From positions 1-59,774 of the forward strand of contig JAHEEC010000013.1 in NCBI GenBank assembly GCA_024640885.1: DNA of 59,774 nt, given 5' to 3'. Both the position numbers and the translations under genes were made by a program. Every line of letters starts with the position of its first letter. The stretch's first letter is position 1. Below, piece after piece: positions 1-7,712 of the stretch. This stretch comes from Bacteroidota bacterium. GTDB taxonomy: Bacteria; Bacteroidota; Bacteroidia; Bacteroidales; GCA-2748055. The notes below the pieces were generated by a model. That model worked only from the letters and a program-made list of their open reading frames with translations, was not told the DNA's origin and did no database searches.

Positions 1-1327
1 TTGTCACATGTTCCTCACCCGATGCAGGCCCGGTGGGGTTGTGCAGGATCCCATCCGCGTATCCGGCGTAGGTGCCTGTTGCATACCAGTCGGAACAGAA
101 CTCGGCCACGTTACCCAGCATGTTGACCAATCCGAAGGGATTTTCCCCTGCGGCATCCGGGTTGGCTGTTCTGGCGCCGCTGTTTTCAGCATAAATGATG
201 TAACTGTTGATACCCGTGGTATCCACCCCGAAAAGCTTATTCCTGATCCCTTTTTTCACATAGCGCTTTGGATCTCCATCAAAAAAGTAGGGTGAGGAGG
301 TCCCCCCCCTGGCTGCATATTCCCATTCAGCTTCGGTGGGAAGCCTGTATGATTTCCCGGTAATCTTTGAGAGCCACTGGCAATAGACCCCGGCTGCATG
401 GTGGGTCATGGACATGGCGGGCATTTTGCCCTTGCCCCAACCCTGATCCGGGGCCCCGTAGGGGGGGGTTGGACCGGAGATTGCATCCACGTTTCCTGTG
501 TTCTTCTGAAGGTAAGAATCTGTGGTTTTTCCCCTGGCTCCTGTGAGTTTAAAGAAGGTCATATATTCATCCCATGAGACTTCGATCCTTGCCATAAAAA
601 ACGGGCTGATTGAAACCTCTTTTACCGGGCCTTCATCGGATCCCCTGAACGGCTCATTTTCCGGGCTGCCCATGCTAAAAGTCCCTCCCGGGATAGCCAC
701 CATTTCAAAACTTACACCGGAACCGGGTATATATTCTGTGAAGTTGTTAAAGCCATCCATCACCCCGGGTTCCGTATAGATTTCTGTGGCCACATCTTCG
801 GCGATACCAAAAGAGCTATTTTGTTCATGCATCCTGTCGGGATCATAATGTCCTACAGTGATGTGGCAGTTGATGCAATGAAGTTCCCCGGCATGTTGTT
901 CATAGTACAGGTGGGCTTCACGGCCTTTTTGAGTGAGGCCCAGTGGAAAGTTATTCTGGTGACAATGGACGCATGAGGTCTTAAAGGTATGGCCCTGTGC
1001 ATATTCGATCTGTGACTTGGCTTCCCAGTTGAAGCTTTCGGGATCTTTGAACACTTTTCCCCAGACATCCCTGATCCCTGTCCGGGCCTTCTCCACAAGG
1101 TAACCCTCCCCGTGGGGGGGCAGGTGGCAATCCACGCAATGGACCTGGATCCCCACTTTATTGTCCACATGCGTGGAACGTTTCCAGGTCTCGGTGGCCT
1201 GTGGATGGATATGGCACGAAGCACAGAATTCATCAGTGGAGCTCCATGTCACACCCTTGTTTCCAAAGAAAAAAATAAGGGCGGTACCCACCATCCCTAT
1301 CAGGATCATTAATCTCCGGGATTTCAT
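1..1327 (-). CDS. Tetraheme NapC/NrfH-like cytochrome c fused to a formylglycine-generating-enzyme-like domain (3' end cut by window edge)
   Basis: The frame is open from an ATG at 1327 to the window edge (442 codons) and has no stop, so the C-terminus is missing. A hydrophobic N-terminal anchor at residues 6-21 is followed by exactly four CXXCH heme motifs at residues 35-39, 64-68, 119-123 and 151-155, the count expected of NapC/NrfH quinol-oxidising cytochromes. From about residue 203 it becomes an FGE/SUMF1-like domain, with the family motifs RLPTEAEWEYAARGG (328-342) and GNVAEFCSDWY (405-415). GAGAGGA just upstream of the ATG is a good ribosome site. The protein should be membrane-anchored with both parts in the periplasm. 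Whether the FGE-type fold is catalytic here, or only a binding or structural module as in some gliding/T9SS proteins, cannot be told because the C-terminus is lost. Confidence 0.85.
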   Translation of the reverse strand, partial: MKSRRLMILIGMVGTALIFFFGNKGVTWSSTDEFCASCHIHPQATETWKRSTHVDNKVGIQVHCVDCHLPPHGEGYLVEKARTGIRDVWGKVFKDPESFNWEAKSQIEYAQGHTFKTSCVHCHQNNFPLGLTQKGREAHLYYEQHAGELHCINCHITVGHYDPDRMHEQNSSFGIAEDVATEIYTEPGVMDGFNNFTEYIPGSGVSFEMVAIPGGTFSMGSPENEPFRGSDEGPVKEVSISPFFMARIEVSWDEYMTFFKLTGARGKTTDSYLQKNTGNVDAISGPTPPYGAPDQGWGKGKMPAMSMTHHAAGVYCQWLSKITGKSYRLPTEAEWEYAARGGTSSPYFFDGDPKRYVKKGIRNKLFGVDTTGINSYIIYAENSGARTANPDAAGENPFGLVNMLGNVAEFCSDWYATGTYAGYADGILHNPTGPASGEEHVT

Positions 1328-1426
1328 TCTTTTTCCTCTCATTATCAGGGCTCTTAAAGAAAGTAAATTTTTCGGCCAGATTCAAGCTGAATGCGACAGA
1401 GACATTTATTTAAATAGATTCTATTG

Positions 1427-1557
1427 AGGGGTGAAAGTCCGGGGTCTGAAACATATGAAAGGGAAGTCGCGTATACATTCGATGGAATGTAGCCCGCAGG
1501 CCCGGACCCGCATCATCGGGCAAAGGATCTGTCCCAACAAAAGATCGGTTCACTCCT
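1427..1557 (+). ncRNA. Candidate structured RNA / cis-regulatory leader upstream of the methyltransferase-kinase operon
   Basis: About 130 nt can be folded by eye into nested helices. A closing helix pairs 1427-1435 with 1549-1557 (9 bp, one G-U). An inner helix pairs 1437-1443 with 1501-1507 and continues past a bulged G1444 as 1445-1448 with 1497-1500. An apical hairpin pairs 1474-1480 with 1485-1491 around a GATG loop. A further hairpin pairs 1526-1530 with 1542-1546. The wobble pairs (1430-1554 and 1445-1500) pair only in a plus-strand transcript, which points towards the operon starting at 1583. It matches no riboswitch class I recognise. The stretch resembles short pieces of cobalamin riboswitch and RNase P sequence, but the rest of their conserved cores is absent. 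Confidence 0.5.
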
Positions 1558-1582
1558 GATTAGACTCTTAGATGGAATTGAA

Positions 1583-2485
1583 ATGGATAAAATGCACCCC
1601 ACGGTTATCATTAAGCAACTCTCTGAAGAGGAACGCCGCTTCCTCAGTCACCTGGTCAAAAATGGCGGACCTGAACCTGGTGAATACAAGGAATTTACGG
1701 CCATAGTAAACAACCTTGAAGATGAAGAACTCGAGTTTTTCAGGGAGGTGATCAGGGACTCTTTAAATGTGAATACTTTGATAGGTCATGGATATGTAAA
1801 GCCCTTTGGATATCCGGGGGATTTTTCCATAATCCACAATATTTACAGGGTATATGTGAATCCTGACCAAAAATACAGCAACTGGGACAGGTTTTTCCAG
1901 GACCAGGAAGGGGCACATGCGGTGAGGAACCGCAAGGACTATTTTTTAAAACGCTGCGCGGAAATCGATGCATTCGATCACAGGGAGAAAAGGGTACTGA
2001 TATTAGGTTCGGGACCCGCCACTGATGTGAATGATTACCTGAGAAGTCACCCCGAGAGCAAGATCCATTTTGACCTGGTGGATTTTGATCAGAATGCCAT
2101 CGATTTTGCAAAATCTCAAAATGAGGATTTCAGCAATTCGATTGATTATTTTAAGATCAATGTACTGAGGTTCAAGCCATACCAGTGGTATGACCTGATC
2201 TGGAGCGCCGGGCTCTTTGATTATTTCAAGGACAAGCATTTTGTGTACATGATCAACAAATATTACAAATACCTCAACGAGGGCGGTGAATTTATCATAG
2301 GCAACTTCTCAAACAGCAACCCCACCCGAAGGCTCATGGAGGTGCTGTCCGACTGGTATTTGAATCACCGGTCAAAATATGACCTGGTGAGGATGGCCCT
2401 GGAAGCGGAGGCACGGGAGGAGAATATTGATGTGGAGATGGAAGAACTTGGCGTCAACCTTTTCCTAAGAATAAAAACTGCATAA
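1583..2485 (+). CDS. SAM-dependent methyltransferase, PhcB-like (3-hydroxy fatty acid methyl ester synthase family)
   Basis: This 300-residue protein has a class I methyltransferase core. Motif I is VLILGSGPATDV (138-149), an acidic motif II LVDFDQ lies at 165-170, and SAGLFDYF is at 208-215. The N-terminal half carries GYPGDF (76-81), and DWYL is at 258-261 near the C-terminus. As I remember the family, these flanking features are typical of proteins related to Ralstonia PhcB, which methylates 3-hydroxy fatty acids to make a quorum signal. The downstream hybrid kinase begins 2 nt after its stop, so the two are co-transcribed. The context (methyltransferase, membrane sensor kinase, receiver) supports a signal-synthase role, but the substrate is inferred. 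Another small-molecule methyltransferase remains possible. Confidence 0.6.
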   Translation: MDKMHPTVIIKQLSEEERRFLSHLVKNGGPEPGEYKEFTAIVNNLEDEELEFFREVIRDSLNVNTLIGHGYVKPFGYPGDFSIIHNIYRVYVNPDQKYSNWDRFFQDQEGAHAVRNRKDYFLKRCAEIDAFDHREKRVLILGSGPATDVNDYLRSHPESKIHFDLVDFDQNAIDFAKSQNEDFSNSIDYFKINVLRFKPYQWYDLIWSAGLFDYFKDKHFVYMINKYYKYLNEGGEFIIGNFSNSNPTRRLMEVLSDWYLNHRSKYDLVRMALEAEAREENIDVEMEELGVNLFLRIKTA

Positions 2486-2487
2486 CG

Positions 2488-4473
2488 ATGGAATGGAGGA
2501 CCCTGATTAAGGCAAACCTTTTCGGCCTCTCAATTCATGGCCGCGATGACTGGAGGCTGAACAGGCTAACCCTTGCTTTTACCGGAGAGATCCAGAAATA
2601 CGAAAAGGATTTCAGGAACGATTATTTTATGCGTTCTCTCAATCCATTCAGGTTTTCCCTGGTACTGGCCATCTTCTTCTTTGGCATCTTTGCTTTCCTG
2701 GATGCCCTGCTGCTTCCCGAACTGAAAAATTTATTCTGGTTCATCCGGTTCGGGATCATCACCCCGGTGCTGGTGTCGGTTATTTTATTCTCCTTCTCTC
2801 CGGCCTTTAAAAGATACATGCAGCCTGTGCTCTCGTTGATCATGTACCTCACAGGGCTTGCAATCATCGTGATGATCATTTTTGCGGCAAACATATTGGA
2901 TCATTACACCTATTATGCAGGCCTGATCCTTATTTTCATATTCGGATTTACCTTTATCAAGGCCCGTTTCATCTATGCAACCATCGCGGGCTGGTCCATT
3001 GTGGCCTCCTATGAGATCGCGGCCCTCTGGTTATCAGATACGCCCATTGAAATCCTGATCAACAACAACTTCTTCTTTATTAGCGCAAATGTGATCGGGA
3101 TGTTCATCAGTTACTTCATGGAACACTCTGCCAGAAGGGATTTCTATATGAGGATTCTCCTGGAGAAGGAGCAAAAGAAGGTAAAGTCGGCCAACAATGC
3201 ACTGGAAAAAAGAGTTCAGGAGAGGACCCGGCAGCTCACCTCAGCCAACAAGGACCTTCAGAAGGAGATCGAAATCCGGAAGCACCATGAAAAGGAAAAA
3301 ACCAAGCTGGAGGATCAGTTGCTGCAGTTGCAGAAAATGGAGACCATTGGAACGCTTGCAGGGGGGATTGCACATGATTTCAATAACATCCTGACTCCCA
3401 TTCTGGGATATACAGAAATGGCGCTTGAGGAGTTGTCAGAGGAGAGTGTGTTGAGATATGATATTGAACAAATCAACAGTGCGGCTACCCGGGGCAAGGA
3501 CCTGGTTCAACAGATCCTTACCTTCAGCCGCCAGGTGGATTTTGATAAAAAACCCCTTCAGCTGGATGAAGTGGTGAAGGAGGTATTGAAGCTCATCAGG
3601 GCATCATTTCCATCCAATATAGAGATCCGGCAGGAATTGAGTACGGATTGCGGGACGGTGCTTGCGGATGCCACTCAAATGCACCAGATCATCATGAACC
3701 TTTGCACCAATGCATACCATGCCATGATGAGCAATGGAGGAGAGCTTCTTGTGAAGCTTGACAAGGCTAAGGTTGGTGCCCGGAACCTTAACGGTTCGGC
3801 CAAGATCCAGAAGGGCACCTACGTGAGACTCACCATTTCAGATACGGGGCACGGGATGGATAAGAGGACCATGGAAAGGATCTTTGAGCCTTTTTTCACC
3901 AGGAAAGAGGTGGGATCCGGTTCGGGACTTGGATTATCGGTGGTTCATGGAATCGTCTCCAATAACCACGGGCACATTGTGGTAAAAAGTGAACCGGGAG
4001 AAGGGGCTACTTTCATGATCTACCTCCCCCAGCATTCTGAAAAATATATCCCGGAAACCAGTGTTTCCCAGAAAGTGAAAAAGGGGCATGGGAGCATCCT
4101 TTTTGTAGACGATGAGAAGGAGATCACATTTATGGGAAAGAGAATGCTGGAAAGCCTGGGTTACACGGTGGATATAAAAACAGACAGCCAGAGTGCACTG
4201 CTGGATTTTAAAAAGGATCCCTACAAATATGACCTGCTGGTTACAGATCAGGCCATGCCCAAGATGATGGGTACCGAATTGATCGGAAAAATAAAGCAGA
4301 TTCGTCCCGATCTTAAATCGATCATTATCACAGGCTACCAGGATTCCATCCCAAAGAGTGCCATGGACCTGTACGGTATTGCCGATATTATTTCAAAACC
4401 GCTCATATTGAGCGAATTCAGTGAACTGATACGGAAGGTATTAAACCAGAAAAACATTAAAAAAGCTTCATGA
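2488..4473 (+). CDS. Hybrid sensor histidine kinase with six-TM sensor domain and C-terminal receiver
   Basis: The 661-residue protein has six predicted membrane segments (about 55-76, 82-104, 113-135, 142-157, 161-182 and 192-211) with very short loops. A charged coiled-coil linker (about 215-285) follows. The histidine kinase core has the phospho-acceptor H296 in an AHDFNN H-box, an N-box around residue 404, DTGHG at 452 and GSGSGLGLS at 476. A receiver domain (about 533-655) has phospho-acceptor D587 and the DD pair in FVDDE. With no large periplasmic loop, the sensor probably reads a lipophilic or membrane-partitioning ligand, as proposed for PhcS and CqsS. It sits 2 nt after a PhcB-like methyltransferase and overlaps the receiver gene by 4 nt, so the three are one operon. 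Confidence 0.85.
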   Translation: MEWRTLIKANLFGLSIHGRDDWRLNRLTLAFTGEIQKYEKDFRNDYFMRSLNPFRFSLVLAIFFFGIFAFLDALLLPELKNLFWFIRFGIITPVLVSVILFSFSPAFKRYMQPVLSLIMYLTGLAIIVMIIFAANILDHYTYYAGLILIFIFGFTFIKARFIYATIAGWSIVASYEIAALWLSDTPIEILINNNFFFISANVIGMFISYFMEHSARRDFYMRILLEKEQKKVKSANNALEKRVQERTRQLTSANKDLQKEIEIRKHHEKEKTKLEDQLLQLQKMETIGTLAGGIAHDFNNILTPILGYTEMALEELSEESVLRYDIEQINSAATRGKDLVQQILTFSRQVDFDKKPLQLDEVVKEVLKLIRASFPSNIEIRQELSTDCGTVLADATQMHQIIMNLCTNAYHAMMSNGGELLVKLDKAKVGARNLNGSAKIQKGTYVRLTISDTGHGMDKRTMERIFEPFFTRKEVGSGSGLGLSVVHGIVSNNHGHIVVKSEPGEGATFMIYLPQHSEKYIPETSVSQKVKKGHGSILFVDDEKEITFMGKRMLESLGYTVDIKTDSQSALLDFKKDPYKYDLLVTDQAMPKMMGTELIGKIKQIRPDLKSIIITGYQDSIPKSAMDLYGIADIISKPLILSEFSELIRKVLNQKNIKKAS

Positions 4474-4844
4474 TGCAAAGAATCCTGATAATAGATGACG
4501 AACCCCATATCCTGTTGATGCTGAAAAAGATGCTCGAGCGGGTGGGGTATGAAACCGATCTGGCCTCCAACGGAGTGGAGGGATTGCAGTTGTTTCACAG
4601 GAATCCTGTAAACCTGGTCATCACCGATATCATCATGCCGGAGAAGGAGGGCCTCGAAACCATCCGGGAAATGAAAAAGTCACATCCCGAATTGAAGATC
4701 ATCGCCATGTCGGGAGGGGGAAAGATCTCCGCCGAGAATTACCTGGAAACTGCAAAAATATTCGGGGCTACCCGGATCATTGAGAAGCCCTTTACCCAGC
4801 AGGAAATGGTTTCAGCTGTGCAGGAACTGCTACCGGAAGTTTAG
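4470..4844 (+). CDS. Single-domain response regulator (CheY-like receiver)
   Basis: This 124-residue protein is one complete receiver domain with no output domain. It has the acidic pair D9-D10, phospho-acceptor D53 in ITDIIMP, a Ser/Thr switch in AMSGG and the conserved lysine in IEKPF. Its ATG overlaps the kinase stop (ATGA), indicating translational coupling. It probably takes phosphate from the upstream hybrid kinase or its receiver and passes it to a target outside the window, or acts through protein binding. Its stop codon overlaps the stop of the convergent TSUP gene by 4 nt, leaving no room for a terminator between them. Confidence 0.9.
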   Translation: MMQRILIIDDEPHILLMLKKMLERVGYETDLASNGVEGLQLFHRNPVNLVITDIIMPEKEGLETIREMKKSHPELKIIAMSGGGKISAENYLETAKIFGATRIIEKPFTQQEMVSAVQELLPEV

Positions 4845-5596
4845 AATAGCAGCAGCGCAGAAAGAAGGGTGGTGGCCATAATGATGATCCGGAAGATCTT
4901 TTCCGGAAGCAATCGCACCACCCAGATGCCAAGAAAGGCGCCTGCTGCTATGGCAGGGATCATCAGCAAATCAAGCACGAAAGAATCAAGGGTAATGGTC
5001 TTCCACCACCAGACGTGCAGTGGAACCTTGGAGAGGTTCACGATGAAAAAGAACCAGGCCCCGGTTCCGATATAGATATTTTTTGGCAACCTCATGGAGA
5101 GAAGGTAAAGCGCCATAACCGGACCGGCGGCGTTGCCCATCATGGTTGCGAAACCACCCGTAAGTCCCAGGCCCCCGGCAAATAATCCTGAATCGGGAAC
5201 TTTCATTTTGTGGGATCTCAGGTCCTGCCACACGAGGATCACGATACCGGTCAGCACAATGGCTGCAAGCAACCTGTTGAATGTGGTATCGGAGATGTTT
5301 TTTCCCACGAGCGCGGCGGTGATTATCCCCAAAAATGCCCAAGGTATCAACCTGATAATGTGCTTCCATTCCGTATGCCTGTGATACCAGGCCACTGCAA
5401 ATAGATCCGCGAAGATCAGGATGGGCAGCAAAAGGCCAACCGAGGGTCTTCCGCCAAATGCGTTGGCAAGGATGGGCACCACCATCAACCCCACTCCGGA
5501 TAAACCTGTTTTTGACATGCCGATCAAAAGAGCGCACAGGAAGAGAAGGCCCCACTGGAGCGATGTCAGTTCATATGATTGGAGAAGTCCTGTCAA
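4841..5596 (-). CDS. TSUP / TauE-SafE family membrane permease
   Basis: This is a 251-residue, very hydrophobic protein with about eight membrane segments. The repeated N-terminal pattern IGMSKTGLSGVG and the later GLTGGFATMMGNAAGPVMA are the paired signatures of the sulfite exporter TauE/SafE family. Members move sulfite, sulfonates or other small organic anions across the inner membrane; the substrate here is unknown. The start is a TTG at 5596, chosen because the next ATG would remove the first membrane segment. The gene begins 6 nt after the stop of the upstream minus-strand gene, so the two are probably one operon. No sulfur-metabolism gene is nearby. Confidence 0.85.
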   Translation of the reverse strand: MTGLLQSYELTSLQWGLLFLCALLIGMSKTGLSGVGLMVVPILANAFGGRPSVGLLLPILIFADLFAVAWYHRHTEWKHIIRLIPWAFLGIITAALVGKNISDTTFNRLLAAIVLTGIVILVWQDLRSHKMKVPDSGLFAGGLGLTGGFATMMGNAAGPVMALYLLSMRLPKNIYIGTGAWFFFIVNLSKVPLHVWWWKTITLDSFVLDLLMIPAIAAGAFLGIWVVRLLPEKIFRIIIMATTLLSALLLF

Positions 5597-5602
5597 AGTG
5601 AA

Positions 5603-6448
5603 TTATAGACGGGCCGAATAGTCGATCAGGCTTTGCCACCTTTTTGCATAGGGCGATTTGCCCTTGCTGGCCTCATCCTCGGCAAAGGCAATGATGTTTT
5701 CCGGGGAACAGTCTGAATGGTCGCTCATCCACTCTTTCCAGTTGCAGGCAAAAACTTTCTTTCCGCCCATCTCGGTTTCAACGATCATATTGGAAAGGAT
5801 GGTCACATCGGCTATTTTGTCCCTGGTGTATTCAACAGGCAAAAAGATACCGATGGTTTCATACTTTGACAGCTCCTCCGATAAATTACAGAAGATCTTC
5901 CCAAAGTGGAAGGGCATTTCCACCGGTGGGATCATCCCTTCCGAAAAGCCATTTGGAAAAATTTCCCCGATTGAAAAAACCTTGAATAACTCGGCCAGGA
6001 TCAACGGATCCTTGCCGGAAACAAGAGCCGGCTTCCTTGACTTTACTTCACCACGATAAGTGTCGGCGATCCTCATGATTCCCCTGATGGGGATATGCAT
6101 GTGGAGGGCCGTGGATAGAATAATGTTATTGAATTCGGTAAACAGTTTGAATATAACACTGTTAAGATCAGCCAGATCTTCCTCCTTATAGAGCTTGGAA
6201 ACAAGTATGATCTGATCAGAGAAGTTCAGGAACTCGGGCTCAATGACACGAAATCCCCAGGTATAGTTTTTTTTACGCGCGTTATAGATTTCCTGGGCGA
6301 TCCGTTCATAAAAGACCTGGATCCTGGAAATATCCCCACTCTTCACCATTTCTTCAAATCCGGTGATCTGGATACAAGAACTGACCTGGGAATGTGCTTT
6401 GATGGGATCGTTTACAGGTTTATACATACTTTTATGCAATTCATTCAT
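5603..6448 (-). CDS. Uncharacterised cytoplasmic protein resembling a degenerate class III nucleotide cyclase
   Basis: The 281-residue protein has no signal peptide or membrane segment. Its layout recalls class III cyclase homology domains. An ITGF segment near residue 28 aligns with the usual D-x-x-GF first strand, FSDQIILVS matches the second metal-site strand, and PIRGIMRIADTY matches the strand that usually reads P-RGA--G. The first metal-binding aspartate appears to be replaced (Gln at that position), so catalysis is doubtful. I cannot name the family with confidence. It is followed 6 nt later by the TSUP permease, suggesting the two act together. The resemblance is read by eye and is an inference. 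Confidence 0.4.
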   Translation of the reverse strand: MNELHKSMYKPVNDPIKAHSQVSSCIQITGFEEMVKSGDISRIQVFYERIAQEIYNARKKNYTWGFRVIEPEFLNFSDQIILVSKLYKEEDLADLNSVIFKLFTEFNNIILSTALHMHIPIRGIMRIADTYRGEVKSRKPALVSGKDPLILAELFKVFSIGEIFPNGFSEGMIPPVEMPFHFGKIFCNLSEELSKYETIGIFLPVEYTRDKIADVTILSNMIVETEMGGKKVFACNWKEWMSDHSDCSPENIIAFAEDEASKGKSPYAKRWQSLIDYSARL

Positions 6449-6516
6449 TTGGTTGATTTTAAGCTATCCATTCATACGCAGCAGACCTCATTATGTTACC
6501 GGTTCGGTCTCCCGGA

Positions 6517-7632
6517 TCAAATCCTGATGAAGATTTTCCTCCTGTACATGATCAGGGCCGGAATAAAAACGATCCACATGTAAATCACTGCATAGAGCAT
6601 CGATACGAACTTCGGATCAAGGCCCAGGGGGGTGAGCCCACTCATAAACCATTCATTCAGAGAGGCTCCGCCAATTCTCATTCCATAAAAGACCAGGGTG
6701 AGCACTCCAGCCAGCACATATGAAGTGATTGCGTTGGCTCCATAAACCCGGCCGAGAAGGGTCCACCTGGTATGACCCCATATATCGACGATGAGGATGC
6801 AGGTGGCCAGGCCCAGCGTTCCAAGCCCGGATGTATAGAGCACGTAGGAACTTGTCCATATATTCTTATTGATGGGAAAGAACCAGTTCCAGATGCCTCC
6901 TGCCAGGAACATTGTAAATCCTGCAAAATAAAGCCAGACAAGCCTTTTATTCTCATCCTTGACGGTCAGGTAAAGCTTTCCGATCAGCATCCCGATCATC
7001 CCTGTCACGATGGCCGGGAATGTACTGAGGATCCCCTCGGGATCCCATGTTTTTTGCCACATGACCCCGGGAAGGATCAGCGTATCCAGGTAATTGGCCC
7101 AGTTCTTTTCGGGCATGGAGAGATCAGGCCTCCCTATCCCCGGTATGGGGATGTAGGCCATTACGATCCAGTAGGCGAGCAAAATGCCAGCGCCAATCCT
7201 GATCTGCTGTTTCCAGTTAGTGTTCAGGAACAGGAGTGCACATGCCAGGAATACAAAAGAGATCCTGGGAAGTACCCCTACCCACCGGATTGAATCGAAT
7301 TGGAATTCCGGAAAGAGCCAGAGGAAGATGCCCAGCACATAAATGTTGACTGACCTGATGATAATTTTCCTGTAAATGCTTTTTTTGGATACATTGGCTT
7401 CAAGTCGCTTTGAATAGGCCAGTGCGATGGAGATTCCCACAATAAACAGAAAAAATGGAAAGACAAGATCCGTAATTGTACAGCCGTTCCATTCGGCGTG
7501 CTCCAGGGGCCTGTACACGTGACTCCATGAACCGGGGTCATTTACAATCACCATGGCAGCAATGGTAAATCCGCGGAGCGCATCCAGGGAAACCAGCCTT
7601 TTGGATTTTCCTGCAGAAGGAGTTTCAGTCAT
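6517..7632 (-). CDS. HGSNAT/DUF5009-family membrane acyltransferase
   Basis: The 371-residue protein opens with RLVSLDALRGFTIAAMVIVND, the hallmark of heparan-alpha-glucosaminide N-acetyltransferase-like and DUF5009 proteins. It has about ten membrane segments, including TDLVFPFFLFIVGISIALAYS. Relatives in animals transfer acetyl groups from cytosolic acetyl-CoA to terminal glucosamine on the other side of the membrane. In Bacteroidota they often sit with glycan-degradation genes. Here the gene is divergent from a GH20 hexosaminidase (81 nt between starts). A role acetylating a freed amino sugar before hexosaminidase cleavage is plausible but inferred. Confidence 0.8.
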   Translation of the reverse strand: MTETPSAGKSKRLVSLDALRGFTIAAMVIVNDPGSWSHVYRPLEHAEWNGCTITDLVFPFFLFIVGISIALAYSKRLEANVSKKSIYRKIIIRSVNIYVLGIFLWLFPEFQFDSIRWVGVLPRISFVFLACALLFLNTNWKQQIRIGAGILLAYWIVMAYIPIPGIGRPDLSMPEKNWANYLDTLILPGVMWQKTWDPEGILSTFPAIVTGMIGMLIGKLYLTVKDENKRLVWLYFAGFTMFLAGGIWNWFFPINKNIWTSSYVLYTSGLGTLGLATCILIVDIWGHTRWTLLGRVYGANAITSYVLAGVLTLVFYGMRIGGASLNEWFMSGLTPLGLDPKFVSMLYAVIYMWIVFIPALIMYRRKIFIRI

Positions 7633-7712
7633 GATCGGTTTTTAAGGGATGATTTAGTAGATTTGTTAGCCGTACTAAACTAGTAAAGAAAAACAGAATA
7701 TAAAATTCGTGA

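Noticed and set aside
1427..1557. RNase P RNA or cobalamin riboswitch
   Set aside because: The AAAGTCC and GGTGAAA-TCC stretches recall these classes, but the length (about 130 nt) and the missing remaining conserved blocks exclude them by eye.
1427..1557. Retron msr-msd
   Set aside because: Inverted outer ends resemble a retron, but the downstream gene is a methyltransferase and no reverse transcriptase is present.
4986..5555. Long open frame in another frame of the TSUP gene
   Set aside because: It overlaps a clear membrane permease and its translation has no recognisable domain.
5603..6448. Pycsar or CBASS defence system
   Set aside because: A cyclase-like fold is suggested, but a catalytic aspartate appears lost and no TIR, TM or nuclease effector is next to it; the TSUP permease is not a known effector.
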